Assembly (NCBI RefSeq): GCF_001613365.1
Contig: NZ_BDCF01000021.1
Span: 1 to 64,000, forward strand
Source: Nocardia xishanensis NBRC 101358
GTDB lineage: Bacteria; Actinomycetota; Actinomycetes; Mycobacteriales; Mycobacteriaceae
Reading direction: 5' to 3'
Length of the DNA stretch: 64,000 bases
Part shown: one piece after another, positions 34,064 through 42,988 of the stretch
Layout: every line of letters begins with the position of its first letter
Position numbering within the stretch: position 1 is the stretch's first letter
Program-made: the position numbers and the translations under genes
Notes under the pieces: generated by a model
Seen by the model: the letters and a program-made list of their open reading frames with translations, nothing else
What the model was told of the DNA's origin: nothing
Databases searched by the model: none

Positions 34064-35008
34064 TCACCATCCCTCGAAAAGGGGTTCTGCCTGCTCGGAT
34101 GCGGGCCAGTGGCGTGCGGCGCGTTCGAGCTTGCTCGGGTTGGCTTGGGTGTGGACGGCCGCGATGCCGTCGGTGGTCACCTCCAAGGCGATGACGCCGA
34201 CGACCCGATCGCCGACCGTAATCACCAGTGCGGGCATCCCGTTGACCACCGCGGCGAACAGGTCGGCACGGCCGCCGATCGTCGCCCACTTGTCCGCGGT
34301 GGGCTCGAACAGGCGGCGGAGGAATCTCGCCACCCGGAGCGCGCCGGTGATCGGCTCCGGCAAAGAGAAGACCACGCCGCCGCCGTCACCCGCGCTGATC
34401 ACATCGTCGGTCAGCAGCCGCACCAGCGAGTCGGTCTTGCCGCTGAGCGCGGCGGCGAGGAACTCTTCGACGATCTTGCGGGCACTTGCCTCATCGACTT
34501 CCACGCGGGCGCGGTCACTGGCCATGTGTTGTTTGGCGCGCCGGTAGATCTGATAGCAGTTGGACTCGGTGAGATCGAGTATTTCGGCGATCTCGCTGTG
34601 CGCGTAGCCGAATGCCTCGCGTAGCACGTACACGACGCGTTCCTTGGCCGACAGCCGTTCCATCAGAGTGAGCATTGCGATCGACACCGATTCGCGCTGC
34701 TCGACGGTGTCGGCCGGGCCGAACATACGGTCCCCGGCCAGGATCGGCTCGGGCAGCCACTGGCCCACATATGACTCTCGCCGTGCCCGTGCCGATGTGA
34801 GCTGGTTGAGGCAGATATTGGTGAGCACCTTCGTCAGCCACGCCTCGGGCGTCTCGACGAATTCATGATCGGCGGTGTGCCAGCGCAGGAACGTATCCTG
34901 CACCGCGTCCTCGGCATCGCTCGCCGAACCCAACAGGCGATACGCGATCGCCTCCAATCGCGCCCTCGAGTTCTCGAATATCTCGAGCTCACGCGCACCA
35001 ACCGACAT
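34064..35008 (-). CDS. ECF41 (SigJ-like) sigma factor with SnoaL-like C-terminal domain
   Basis: 314 residues. Sigma region 2 (RLEAIAYRLLGSASDAEDAVQDTFLRW) and region 4 (LSAKERVVYVLREAFGYAHSEIAEILDLTESNCYQIYRRAKQHM), then an NTF2/SnoaL-like domain of about 120 residues with DGGG in VISAGDGGGVVFS, the ECF41 signature that modulates activity without an anti-sigma factor. No anti-sigma gene is present. The downstream FAD oxidoreductase is the expected target. Confidence 0.92.
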   Translation of the reverse strand: MSVGARELEIFENSRARLEAIAYRLLGSASDAEDAVQDTFLRWHTADHEFVETPEAWLTKVLTNICLNQLTSARARRESYVGQWLPEPILAGDRMFGPADTVEQRESVSIAMLTLMERLSAKERVVYVLREAFGYAHSEIAEILDLTESNCYQIYRRAKQHMASDRARVEVDEASARKIVEEFLAAALSGKTDSLVRLLTDDVISAGDGGGVVFSLPEPITGALRVARFLRRLFEPTADKWATIGGRADLFAAVVNGMPALVITVGDRVVGVIALEVTTDGIAAVHTQANPSKLERAARHWPASEQAEPLFEGW

Positions 35009-35347
35009 GGCTCGAAGTTAACCGCTACCGGCCACTGTCGCGAACCATTATGCCGCCGTTGGTCGATGTTCGGGCTCGAACCCAGAGGCACGTGCCGACC
35101 GGTGTCGCGGTCTTCCCGACACCACCGCAGCGACCTATCGGCTCGCGGCGCCGGTGGTTGCTGTCGATGGGCTACTTCCCGATCGCCTTGTCGCGGCCGG
35201 AGCCACGCGGATGCGCGGCCGTCGCCGAATGAACAGGCCCTCGGAGAAGCGGCGAAAAAGATTCGTCGGCGGATGTCGAGAACGGCGTGACAGCTCCGTC
35301 CCAGGGGTGAGCGACCGACTAGGGTCGCAAGCCGAAGGGAGAATGTC

Positions 35348-35755
35348 ATGGCCAAGTACCTGCTGCTCAAGCACTATCGAGGCGCGCCCGCGGCCGTCAA
35401 CGACGTGCCGATGGATCAGTGGACGCCCGCCGAGATCGAGGCGCACCTGCGGTACATGAACGACTTCGCGGCCCGCTTGGAAGAGAGCGGCGAGTACGTC
35501 GACGGCCAGGCCCTGGCCCCGGAGGGCGCGTGGGTCCGCTACGACGGCGAGGGCAAGCCTCCGGTGACCGACGGCCCGTTCGCGGAGACCAAGGACCTGA
35601 TCGCGGGCTGGATGATCATCGACGTCGACTCGTACGAGCGCGCGGTCGAGTTGGCGGGCGAGTTGTCCGCGGCGCCCGGCGCGGGCGGTAAGCCGATTCA
35701 CGAGTGGCTCGAGGTTCGGCCGTTCCTGACCGCTGCGCCGACCGTCACCGAATGA
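35348..35755 (+). CDS. YCII-related (DGPF domain) protein
   Basis: 135 residues. MAKYLLLKHYRG and the diagnostic VTDGPFAETKDLIAGWMIIDVDSYERAVELA identify the YCII/DGPF family. ATG behind GAAGGGAG. Its stop overlaps the start of the ECF42 sigma gene, the standard ECF42-DGPF pair; the pair is thought to act in one-component stress signalling. Confidence 0.93.
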   Translation: MAKYLLLKHYRGAPAAVNDVPMDQWTPAEIEAHLRYMNDFAARLEESGEYVDGQALAPEGAWVRYDGEGKPPVTDGPFAETKDLIAGWMIIDVDSYERAVELAGELSAAPGAGGKPIHEWLEVRPFLTAAPTVTE

Positions 35756-36921
35756 TGACCGCCGACGCGGTGGACGAGGCACGGCTGCGGGACCTGATTC
35801 CCGGTGTCCTGGCGGCCCTCGTCCACCGCGGGGCGGATTTCGCGACCGCCGAGGACGCAGTCCAGGAGGCTCTGGTCCGTGCCGTCGAGACGTGGCCGAA
35901 GCAGCGCCCCGGCGATCCCAAGGGCTGGCTGATCACCACGGCCTGGCGTTGTTTCGTGGATCTCGCCCGATCCGATGTCGCGCGACGCCGCCGCGAGCTG
36001 CGGGTCTCCGACGAACCGCCGCCGGGCCCGACCGCCTCCGTGGACGAAACGCTCGAGCTCTACTTCCTGTGCGCGCATCCGAGCCTGACTCCCGCGTCGG
36101 CCGTCGCACTGACGCTGCGGGCCGTCGGCGGTCTCACCACGCGCCAGATCGCGCAGGCGTATCTGGTGCCCGAAGCGACGATGGCACAACGCATCAGCCG
36201 GGCCAAACGCACGGTGAGTGAGGTGCGGCTGGATCGGCACGGAGACCTGCGCACGGTTCTTCGGGTGCTGTATCTGGTGTTCAACGAGGGCTACAGCGGC
36301 GACGTCGATCTCGCCGCCGAGGCGATCCGGCTGGCCAGGCAGCTGGCCGCGACCACCGACGACCCGGAGGTCGCCGGACTTCTCGCACTGTTCCTGCTGC
36401 ACCACGCGAGACGCCCGGCCCGCACGCGCGCCGACGGGAGCCTCGTGCCGTTGGCCGAACAGGACCGCGGCCTCTGGCGGCGCGACATGATCGCCGAGGG
36501 CGTGGCCGTGCTCCAAGCCGCGCTGGCCCGCGACCGGCTCGGCGAATACCAGGCACAGGCCGCGATCGCGGCCCTGCACGCCGACGCGCAGAAAGCCGAC
36601 GAGACCGACTGGGTGCAGATCGTGGAGTGGTACGACGAGCTGGTCCGTCTCACCGACAGCCCGGTCGTACGGCTCAACCGCGCCGTCGCCGTCGGCGAGG
36701 CGGACGGGCCGCGGGCGGGGCTCGCCGCGCTCGCCGAACTCGACCCGAAGCTCCCGCGATTCACCGCTTCGGCCGCCTACCTCCACGAGCGGGCGGGCGA
36801 TGTCGCCACGGCGGCGCGGCTCTACGTGGAGGCGGCCGCGCAGGCGCAGAACCTCGCCGAGCGCAACCACCTCACGCTTCGGGCGGCCATCCTGCGCCAA
36901 CGGCTCTCGGGCGAAGGTTGA
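35752..36921 (+). CDS. ECF42 family sigma factor with TPR-like C-terminal extension
   Basis: 389 residues. Sigma regions: AEDAVQEALVRAVETWPKQRPGDPKGWLITTAWRCFVDL and LTTRQIAQAYLVPEATMAQRISRAKRTV; then the long C-terminal helical (DUF6596/TPR-like) region with VYLVFNEGYS-type sequence (LRVLYLVFNEGYSGD) that defines ECF42 and controls activity. Start ATG at 35752 overlaps the YCII stop (ATGA). Targets are usually the upstream YCII gene itself. Confidence 0.92.
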   Translation: MMTADAVDEARLRDLIPGVLAALVHRGADFATAEDAVQEALVRAVETWPKQRPGDPKGWLITTAWRCFVDLARSDVARRRRELRVSDEPPPGPTASVDETLELYFLCAHPSLTPASAVALTLRAVGGLTTRQIAQAYLVPEATMAQRISRAKRTVSEVRLDRHGDLRTVLRVLYLVFNEGYSGDVDLAAEAIRLARQLAATTDDPEVAGLLALFLLHHARRPARTRADGSLVPLAEQDRGLWRRDMIAEGVAVLQAALARDRLGEYQAQAAIAALHADAQKADETDWVQIVEWYDELVRLTDSPVVRLNRAVAVGEADGPRAGLAALAELDPKLPRFTASAAYLHERAGDVATAARLYVEAAAQAQNLAERNHLTLRAAILRQRLSGEG

Positions 36922-37297
36922 GCGTCTGGGGATTCCCGGGCTCGAACCGGCGGCGTCACCGGGTGCGAGCGGTCGTGCACTACCGCCGCTGCCGTGGCTG
37001 GCTGCGATCACCGCAGTCGGTCGCGGCCGGCATCGGGCCGACCCTGCGCGATCCGTGAACGGGCCGCGGTCTATCGGGAGAGCAGCCTGCCCGACTTCGC
37101 GGGCGGACTACGGTAGCCGCGCGGCGGTCACCGATGTCAGCTGAAGCCCCGCCGGCCGACACCGTGATGATCAGCCCGCCCCTATTGGAATGGGTACCCT
37201 TCAGGTAGAGCTGGTGCCGAGCCCGATCCCGCATCGAAGGAACGCCCCGAGGTGCGAATCGCGAGTATTCGTTGGTGCTTTCGTGTGGGGAGTGCAG
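36922..37297. other. Intergenic stretch without a recognised gene
   Basis: 376 bp between the ECF42 gene and the esterase. No frame gives a credible protein. A TTCGAGCCC string on the minus strand near 36945 resembles a tRNA T-arm, but no tRNA can be folded. The last bases carry the GGGGAG ribosome site of the next gene. Confidence 0.5.
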
Positions 37298-38260
37298 TTG
37301 ATCGACCGCGTCATTTCTCGAAATCAGCTGGGGGCCATGCTCCTCGCGCTGCTGCTGGCTTCTGGTCCGGCCGTGCTCGGTAGTGCGCGCGCTTCCGCGG
37401 CCGGAATCACCGAGCGCAGCTACACCAACGCGGCGGGCACCCGCAGCTACTACCTGCACGTGCCGCCGGGTGACATGGCGGGCAAACCCCTGATGATCTA
37501 CCTGCACGGCTGCACCGACCCCGAAGCGCAACTGGCCGACAACGGCTTCTCGCTGACCAGGATCGCCGACGAGCTGGGTTTCGTTCTCGCGTACCCGATC
37601 CAGACCAGGGACGCCAACGAGCGCTGGTGCTGGAACTGGTTCGACCCCGCCAACCAGGAGCGCGACACCGGTGAGCCCTCGATCATCGCTGGCATCACCG
37701 AAACCCTGATCGAGGAGTTCGGGATCGACCGCGCCCGCGTCTACGTCGGCGGCTATTCCGCGGGCGGCGGTATGAGCACCGTCATGGCGGCCACGTATCC
37801 GGATCTGTACGCCGCGATAGCCCCAATGGCGGGTGGACCGCACCGCATGAGCCTGCAGCCCCTCGGAGCGGATCTCACCGGTGCCACCATCGTCGCGTCG
37901 ATGGGCCCGCGGGCCCGCCCGGTCCCGGCCTTCTTCCTCCAGGACCTCGCCGATCAGACCAGCCTCTACCCGATCGGCCGCGCCAACATCCTGCAGTGGC
38001 TCGGCGCCGATCGGCAGGCGGGCGACCTCACCCTCGCCGACACGCCGACCGCGGTCAGCACCACCGCGGATCCGGTGCCCGCGACCATCGAGCACTACAC
38101 CGAAACCGGCTGCGAGCTAGCGCAATTCGTCACGCCCATCGGACCGGACCACATCGGCGGCGGGCTGCTCATGCAGTCACCGGCGGGACTCACGTTGCAG
38201 CGCCGGATGATGGATTTCCTTCTGACACACAGACTCACCGGTCCGCGGCAAGTCTGCTGA
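37298..38260 (+). CDS. Secreted alpha/beta-hydrolase of the PHB depolymerase/feruloyl esterase type
   Basis: About 320 residues. Signal peptide: MIDRVISRNQLGAMLLALLLASGPAVLGSARASA. Mature enzyme: PLMIYLHGCTD (oxyanion loop), VYVGGYSAGGGMSTVMAATYPD (GxSxG nucleophile Ser), and a C-terminal GPDHIGG with the probable catalytic His. WCWNWFDPANQERDTGEP is typical of esterase PHB depolymerases (LpqC-like). Start taken as TTG at 37298 behind GGGGAG; GTG codons at 37283 and 37292 and an ATG at 37190 are alternatives. Exported; substrate could be a polyester or acylated glycan. Confidence 0.8.
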   Translation: MIDRVISRNQLGAMLLALLLASGPAVLGSARASAAGITERSYTNAAGTRSYYLHVPPGDMAGKPLMIYLHGCTDPEAQLADNGFSLTRIADELGFVLAYPIQTRDANERWCWNWFDPANQERDTGEPSIIAGITETLIEEFGIDRARVYVGGYSAGGGMSTVMAATYPDLYAAIAPMAGGPHRMSLQPLGADLTGATIVASMGPRARPVPAFFLQDLADQTSLYPIGRANILQWLGADRQAGDLTLADTPTAVSTTADPVPATIEHYTETGCELAQFVTPIGPDHIGGGLLMQSPAGLTLQRRMMDFLLTHRLTGPRQVC

Positions 38261-38263
38261 GAG

Positions 38264-38716
38264 CTATTCGACGAATGCCTTGATGCGGTGCAGGGTTTCG
38301 CGCATACCCTCGCGATTCGTCTTTCCACGCAGCCGACCGGCAATCAGCCAATACAGCCGGAGGGGCAGGATCCTGGCCAGCTCGAACGATTCGGTGACGT
38401 CGGTGCCTCCCTCGACGGGCTCCAGCCGGTAGCGCCACGTGTTGACGTCCATCCCGCCGGGACCGAGCACGGTGAAGGCGAATTCGCGGCCCGGCTCACT
38501 GGCGATGACCCGGCAGACCGTCCAATACTTCAGACCCCAGCCGTTGCGGTTGACGTGCCCGCGGAACTTCGCGCCGACCGCGGGTCCGGTCGCTCCACCG
38601 ATCCATTCGGCATCGAAGGTTTCGGGGCTGAACCGCCCGGTATTGGTGACGTCGCTGACAAGTTCCCAGATCTTCTCGGCGGGCGCGGCCATCCGAACTG
38701 TCACACTGTCCTGCAT
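38264..38716 (-). CDS. SRPBCC family (polyketide cyclase/START-like) protein
   Basis: 150 residues: VTVRMAAPAEKIWELVSDVTNTGRFSPETFDAEW, WTVCRVIASEPGREFAFTVLGPGG and TDVTESFEL, all typical of the SRPBCC fold that binds hydrophobic ligands. Converges on the esterase gene with 3 bp between stops. Ligand unknown. Confidence 0.85.
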   Translation of the reverse strand: MQDSVTVRMAAPAEKIWELVSDVTNTGRFSPETFDAEWIGGATGPAVGAKFRGHVNRNGWGLKYWTVCRVIASEPGREFAFTVLGPGGMDVNTWRYRLEPVEGGTDVTESFELARILPLRLYWLIAGRLRGKTNREGMRETLHRIKAFVE

Positions 38717-38814
38717 ACCGGCACGCTAGCAGGCGGACGCCGCCCACTATTCTCGACGGCTTCCAGATTGGGGCATGACATCCGGGGCCACGCCCGAGAT
38801 CGCGACGTGTCCGA

Positions 38815-39146
38815 ATGTACAGATTCGAGGTCCACTGTCGGGACCACAACCTCTTGGTGCCGACCGCACCGTTGGCCTCATTGGATCGGGAAGGCGGGAG
38901 AGCTCTTGTCGTGGTATGGCACCACGACATCGGAGTTCGCCACCCAGCTCTATATCAGCGTGAAACCGCTGTTCCCCGAGGAAGCGCGGCGCGATGACCC
39001 AATCCTGACCGACTACGTCCAGGACTCGAGCACTCGTTCAGATGAAGGCTCCCGGCGTGCGGGGCTTGATCGAACCTCTGCTCCACGACCGAGCTCCCGC
39101 GGTGCGCAAACAGACGCAGCGCGCCTTGGAGAAGCTGCCGTCGTGA
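38815..39146 (+). pseudogene. Frameshifted gene for a hypothetical protein
   Basis: Three segments in three frames read as one protein of about 110 residues: MYRFEVHCRDHNLLVPTAPL...LDREGG (from 38815), then ELLSWYGTTTSEFATQLY...PILTDYVQDS (frame 2), then ALVQMKAPGVRGLIEPLL...ALEKLPS stop at 39144-39146. The first shift fits one extra G in GGCGGGAG near 38903; the second lies near 39028. The last part resembles a HEAT-type helix pair. No known family recognised. Either a decaying gene or sequencing indels. Confidence 0.6.
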
Positions 39147-39499
39147 CGGGTATCGCACGCACATCGCTCCCGCGAGGTTCACCCCGTCGATCTACCGAAG
39201 CGACCGGCGGGGTATATAACCGGTAGGCCGTTAGGGCGCAATGACTTTCGGTTCGTTGCGGCCGAGCGTCACTCGAAAGGTACGTCGGCGGAGATTGCCC
39301 CCTCATCGATACATGAGACGCGGATAACACCACGACCGGAACCGAGCTGCCGCCCGATCGGGTGGACGTGTGCGTGGTCCGGGTGGAGATGCGGACGAAT
39401 CGATCACAGTAACGCCCGCCGCTTCGGCGCCGACGTCCTTGGTGACATCTGGCCCGTCGGGGGGCCTGTCCACCTGTCGGTAAGGAATGGGATCGGGAC
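39147..39499. other. Intergenic stretch upstream of cutinase
   Basis: 353 bp without a credible gene. Contains GTATATAACC (about 39210), a possible -10-like element, and no clear dyad. Confidence 0.5.
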
Positions 39500-41233
39500 A
39501 TGGCTTTTCGCGAGTTCTTCGCGCGGCATCGTATAGCCTCGGCCGTCGCTGCACCAGCGGCGTTGGGGGTGGCGGCGATCGTCGCTGCCTCGTTCGCAGT
39601 GACGTCGTCACCGCATACCGCGGACACGCAGCTCAAAGCGTCCGTCACGGAATGCCACGACATGGTCACCATCTCGGTGGCCGGTCGCGGCGACACGCCC
39701 CAAGCGGGGACCACGAAACTGCTGGTCGACGCCGACGGGAACGAGTTGCCCGCAGCGTTGGCGGGTGACCACAACAGTCGCTGGGTCGACCCGGTCGTGA
39801 ACGCTCCGGCCGACGACGTCGACCCCGGCTCGTACGCCGCGGTCTACATCGCGTACCCGGCGAACATGTCCACCTACGAGGACGCCGTCAACGCGGGCGT
39901 CGAGAACACCCAGCAGGTGATGCGGGAGATCTCGGAGGCCTGCCCCGACACCAAGTTCTCGATCGTCGGATACAGCGAGGGCGCCGACGTCGTCCGCCGC
40001 GTCGCGATGAACATCGGGCATCAGCCGGAGGGCGATCACGGGATCGTCGATCCGGACGACGTGCTCGGCGTCGTCATCCTCGCCGACTCGGGCCGCTCGG
40101 CCGGCGACGGACCGTTCCCCGGTTCCGAGGATCCCTTCCGCAACCCCGACGGCTTCGACCAGCAGTATCAGGACGGCAGGAAGCCCGTCTCGGGTCAGGG
40201 TGCGGTGGCTGGCACCAGCGGTGACTTCGGTGCGCTGAACGGCAAGATCGCCTCGTTCTGCTCCGAGGGCGACCTCACCTGCGCGGCGCCGGAGAACATC
40301 TCGCTGTTGCAGCTGGTGGTGAATGTCGGCAGGCAGTTGAACGTCGACCAGCTCGAGCGCGAAGGGCTCAATCCGACGACCGGCATGGACGTCGCCGTGA
40401 CCCTCGGCCGCATCGCGATGGCGGCGTTCGCCGACATCCAGTCACAGCCGAACTGGATGGCCAGCGACGAGACCTTCCTCGAGGTCCTGCTGCGCGTCTC
40501 CGATCCGGCGTACAAGCCGGGCGACAAGCCGAAGGAGCCCGCGAAGGCGGACTCGATCTCGACCGAGCAGATGTCGCCGCTGGCGTACCTGCCGCAGAAG
40601 GTGCTGAACGAGATCATCGGCCTGATCGTGACCAACCAGAACACCATCCCGGTGGTCATGAGCGACCCGTACAAGCTGACCCTCGGTCCGGACCACACCG
40701 GTCACCACTTCGACTACTGGCGTGACGCCGACGAGGGCAGGCCGCTGTCCTCCGCCGAGTACGCGGCCGCCTGGCTCACCCACCTGGCGAAGCAGGCGCA
40801 GGCCGGCGAGACGGTCGACAAGTCCTCGCGGCCGGAGGCGGCGGACTTCGCGGCCGCGAACGAGGCGGTGGCGTCGGCCACGGCGAAGCCGAAGGCCGCC
40901 GCGACCACGACCTCGGCCGCGCCGACCACCACGGCCGCGCCGACGAAGACCGGCGCCCCGGTCGCATCGACGACCGCGACTCCGACCACCACGACTCCGA
41001 CCACCACGGCACCGACCACCACCGCACCGACCACCACGCCTCAGGCCGAAACCCCCAGCGCGACAACCGCGCCGGAGACGACGAACCCGCAGGCACGGAC
41101 TTCGGTCGCCGCACCCGCCGGCACCATGGCCCCCGCTGAGCCGGTGGCACCGACCACCACTCAGCCGACCACGACCCAACCGGCCCCCACCACAACGCAA
41201 TCCCCGGCGCCCACCACCACCGGCGCGAGGTGA
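39500..41233 (+). CDS. Secreted cutinase-like esterase with Thr/Pro-rich C-terminal tail
   Basis: 577 residues. N-terminal signal/anchor (AVAAPAALGVAAIVAASFAVTSS), then a cutinase/PE-PPE type alpha/beta hydrolase: catalytic Ser159 in VGYSEGADVV, CSEGDLTC with the Asp region and a paired Cys, and HHFDYW with the probable His. Longer than cutinases of about 220 residues: an insert of unknown role spans about 270-420, and residues 460-577 are a Thr/Pro/Ala tail with TTTAPTT-type repeats, likely a flexible wall-spanning or glycosylated stalk. Similar to mycobacterial Culp6-like acyl esterases acting on envelope lipids. Followed by a strong terminator. Confidence 0.85.
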   Translation: MAFREFFARHRIASAVAAPAALGVAAIVAASFAVTSSPHTADTQLKASVTECHDMVTISVAGRGDTPQAGTTKLLVDADGNELPAALAGDHNSRWVDPVVNAPADDVDPGSYAAVYIAYPANMSTYEDAVNAGVENTQQVMREISEACPDTKFSIVGYSEGADVVRRVAMNIGHQPEGDHGIVDPDDVLGVVILADSGRSAGDGPFPGSEDPFRNPDGFDQQYQDGRKPVSGQGAVAGTSGDFGALNGKIASFCSEGDLTCAAPENISLLQLVVNVGRQLNVDQLEREGLNPTTGMDVAVTLGRIAMAAFADIQSQPNWMASDETFLEVLLRVSDPAYKPGDKPKEPAKADSISTEQMSPLAYLPQKVLNEIIGLIVTNQNTIPVVMSDPYKLTLGPDHTGHHFDYWRDADEGRPLSSAEYAAAWLTHLAKQAQAGETVDKSSRPEAADFAAANEAVASATAKPKAAATTTSAAPTTTAAPTKTGAPVASTTATPTTTTPTTTAPTTTAPTTTPQAETPSATTAPETTNPQARTSVAAPAGTMAPAEPVAPTTTQPTTTQPAPTTTQSPAPTTTGAR

Positions 41234-41234
41234 G

Positions 41235-41444
41235 CTAGTCGGCAGTACCCACAGCGCCTTCACGATCAACCCGACCGTGAAGGCGCTGTGCGTTATAGGT
41301 GCATCCCCACTCGTGGGTGAATCCGCGTGGGCCGACGGCGATCGCTCCCGTTGCGAGGCAGACGGATACGGCGAATGACCACCAGGTGATCGGTTCGAGC
41401 GGTGTGCGCCCGACCATTCCAGTGGGCACAGCTGCCACAGCCAT
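41235..41444 (-). CDS. Possible small membrane protein (uncertain)
   Basis: 69 codons: MAVAAVPTGMVGRTPLEPITWWSF... with one hydrophobic segment (WWSFAVSVCLATGAIAVG). AAGGTGG lies 10 bases before the ATG. Its 3' end runs through the cutinase terminator, which argues against it. No family recognised; it may be spurious. Confidence 0.25.
   Translation of the reverse strand: MAVAAVPTGMVGRTPLEPITWWSFAVSVCLATGAIAVGPRGFTHEWGCTYNAQRLHGRVDREGAVGTAD
41250..41290 (+). terminator. Terminator after the cutinase gene
   Basis: Perfect 15-bp stem CACAGCGCCTTCACG / CGTGAAGGCGCTGTG with an 11-nt loop, 16 bp after the stop. Confidence 0.85.
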
Positions 41445-41527
41445 TCTGGTCGCGCCACCTTCAGAACATAGGTGTGTACTGATGGCACACGCTTTAGGTG
41501 CGCATGCCTAGGACCTAGCATGAGTCC

Positions 41528-42109
41528 ATGCCGCTTCCCCGCTTCACCCGGCTTCCCGCCGACGAACAGCGCCGCATCCTCGAGGTCGCGCAGCGCGTAT
41601 TCGCGGAAGACGGCGTCGACAGCGCCTCCTATAACCAGATCATCGCGGCGGCCGGCATCTCGAAATCCTCGGCGTACAACTACTTCGACGGCCGCGAGGA
41701 CCTGCTGCACACCGCGCTGGACGACGTCGCCGCCCGCCTCGCCGAGGTGTTGGGCACCTGGCAGCGCGTCGCAGACGACGACGCGTTCTGGACGCAGCTG
41801 ACGACCGTCGAGCAGCGGCTGCGCACCCACGTCGAGACCCATCCCGACGACCTCGCCCTGATCGATCCGGCTTTTCTGCTGCGCGAGCAGGGCGCGTTCC
41901 AGTCGTGGATCGCCGACTTCGTGGACAACGGCGTCGCCATCGGGATCATCACCGTCGCGGCCGACCGGAGCTTGCTGGTCGCCGCGACCGCCGCCGTGCT
42001 GCGCGCCGTCGACGGCTGGGGCGCGGCCGAGCTGAAGGCGGGCCGGGTACCCGATCCGGAACAACCGTGGATCCTGCTGCGCAACCTGTGGGGAACACCT
42101 CGCAGGTGA
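41528..42109 (+). CDS. TetR family transcription regulator
   Basis: 193 residues. N-terminal helix-turn-helix: RRILEVAQRVFAEDGVDSASYNQIIAAAGISKSSAYNYFDGREDLL. The C-terminal ligand domain is unlike well-known subfamilies. The GTGTG/CACAC half-sites at about 41471-41489 could be its operator. It precedes a haloacid-dehalogenase-like gene in the same direction by 39 bp. Confidence 0.9.
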   Translation: MPLPRFTRLPADEQRRILEVAQRVFAEDGVDSASYNQIIAAAGISKSSAYNYFDGREDLLHTALDDVAARLAEVLGTWQRVADDDAFWTQLTTVEQRLRTHVETHPDDLALIDPAFLLREQGAFQSWIADFVDNGVAIGIITVAADRSLLVAATAAVLRAVDGWGAAELKAGRVPDPEQPWILLRNLWGTPRR

Positions 42110-42148
42110 CCAGCACGGCGAACCGCGCTCACGTGATTGGATTCGGGG

Positions 42149-42865
42149 GTGGGTGATACGAGTGGAGTGCGCGCGTTGTTGTTCGACGTGCAGGGAACCG
42201 CGACGGATTTCCATTCCACGGTGCTCGGCGCGTTGCGCGAGACGAGCGCGGGGCGACACCCGCACGTGGACTGGGCGGAGTTCGTCGATCGTTGGCGCGC
42301 CGAGTATTTCGAGGTGCTGCGGGACTCGAAGACGAGCAGGGACCAGTGGACCACGGTGCACTCGGTGTACCGCGACGCGCTGGATCGGCTGCTCCCCGAA
42401 TACGGCGTGACGGATCTCGGCGAGGACGAGCGGGAGTCGCTTGCGCGGGCCTGGCAGCGAATCGTGCCGTGGCCGGACGCCGTCGCGGGCCTTGCCCGGC
42501 TGAAGACCCGGTTCACGCTGGCGACCTTGTCGAACGCGGATGTCGCTGCGGTGGTGAACATTTCGAAGCTGGGCGGGCTGCCGTGGGACGCTATTTTCAC
42601 CGCGGAGATGGCGGGCGCGTTCAAGCCGGACCCGGCGACGTATCGGATGGCCGCGACTTATCTCGGGCTGGCTCCCGAGCAGATCATGATGGTCGCCTGC
42701 CACAAGTACGACATCAGGGCTGCGGGCGCGCTCGGCTTCCGCACGGCGTTCGTGGCGCGGCCGCTGGAGTTCGGCGCGGGCGGCGCCGTAGACGTCCGAT
42801 ACGAAGACGAATTCGACTTCAACGCAAGGGATTTCCTCGATCTGGCGGACCAGCTCGGCTGCTGA
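42149..42865 (+). CDS. Haloacid dehalogenase type II family hydrolase
   Basis: About 238 residues. HAD motif I reads LLFDVQGT: Asp followed by Gln, not Asp, two places on, as in L-2-haloacid dehalogenases (DVxGT). Further motifs are ATLSNADVAA (motif II), GAFKPDPATYRMAATYLGL (motif III Lys) and MVACHKYDIRAAGALGFRTAFVARP. Start uncertain: GTG at 42149 is used; TTG at 42137 and GTG at 42167 are in frame. Substrate unknown; probably cytosolic detoxification or catabolism. Confidence 0.82.
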   Translation: MGDTSGVRALLFDVQGTATDFHSTVLGALRETSAGRHPHVDWAEFVDRWRAEYFEVLRDSKTSRDQWTTVHSVYRDALDRLLPEYGVTDLGEDERESLARAWQRIVPWPDAVAGLARLKTRFTLATLSNADVAAVVNISKLGGLPWDAIFTAEMAGAFKPDPATYRMAATYLGLAPEQIMMVACHKYDIRAAGALGFRTAFVARPLEFGAGGAVDVRYEDEFDFNARDFLDLADQLGC

Positions 42866-42988
42866 CCCGTGTGCCCTTGCCGCACACCGAAAAGTTCTGT
42901 CGGATCATGGGATCACCCGCTACGCTCCTTCTGAATCGAAAGCGAGCGAGAGCATGAGAACTGCGATGCGGGCTCGGAGGACGGCGCG

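Noticed and set aside
36922..36990. Possible tRNA 3' end on the minus strand (GGTTCGAGCCCGGG-type string)
   Set aside because: No matching acceptor strand, D-arm or anticodon arm within 100 bp, and the T-stem pairs only four bases. At most a remnant.
38288..39226. 312-codon plus-strand frame across the SRPBCC gene and pseudogene
   Set aside because: Its first half is antisense to the SRPBCC gene; only the ELLSWYGTTTSEF part looks coding and is treated in the pseudogene entry.
40900..41230. Thr/Pro repeat as a separate repeat or CRISPR-like array
   Set aside because: ACCACC-type triplet runs are in frame with the cutinase and simply code for its tail; no spacers of fixed length.
40442..42703. 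Long open frame on the minus strand (over 700 codons)
   Set aside because: It is the mirror of the cutinase, TetR and dehalogenase genes; the translation is Arg/Gly-rich low complexity and crosses the terminator.
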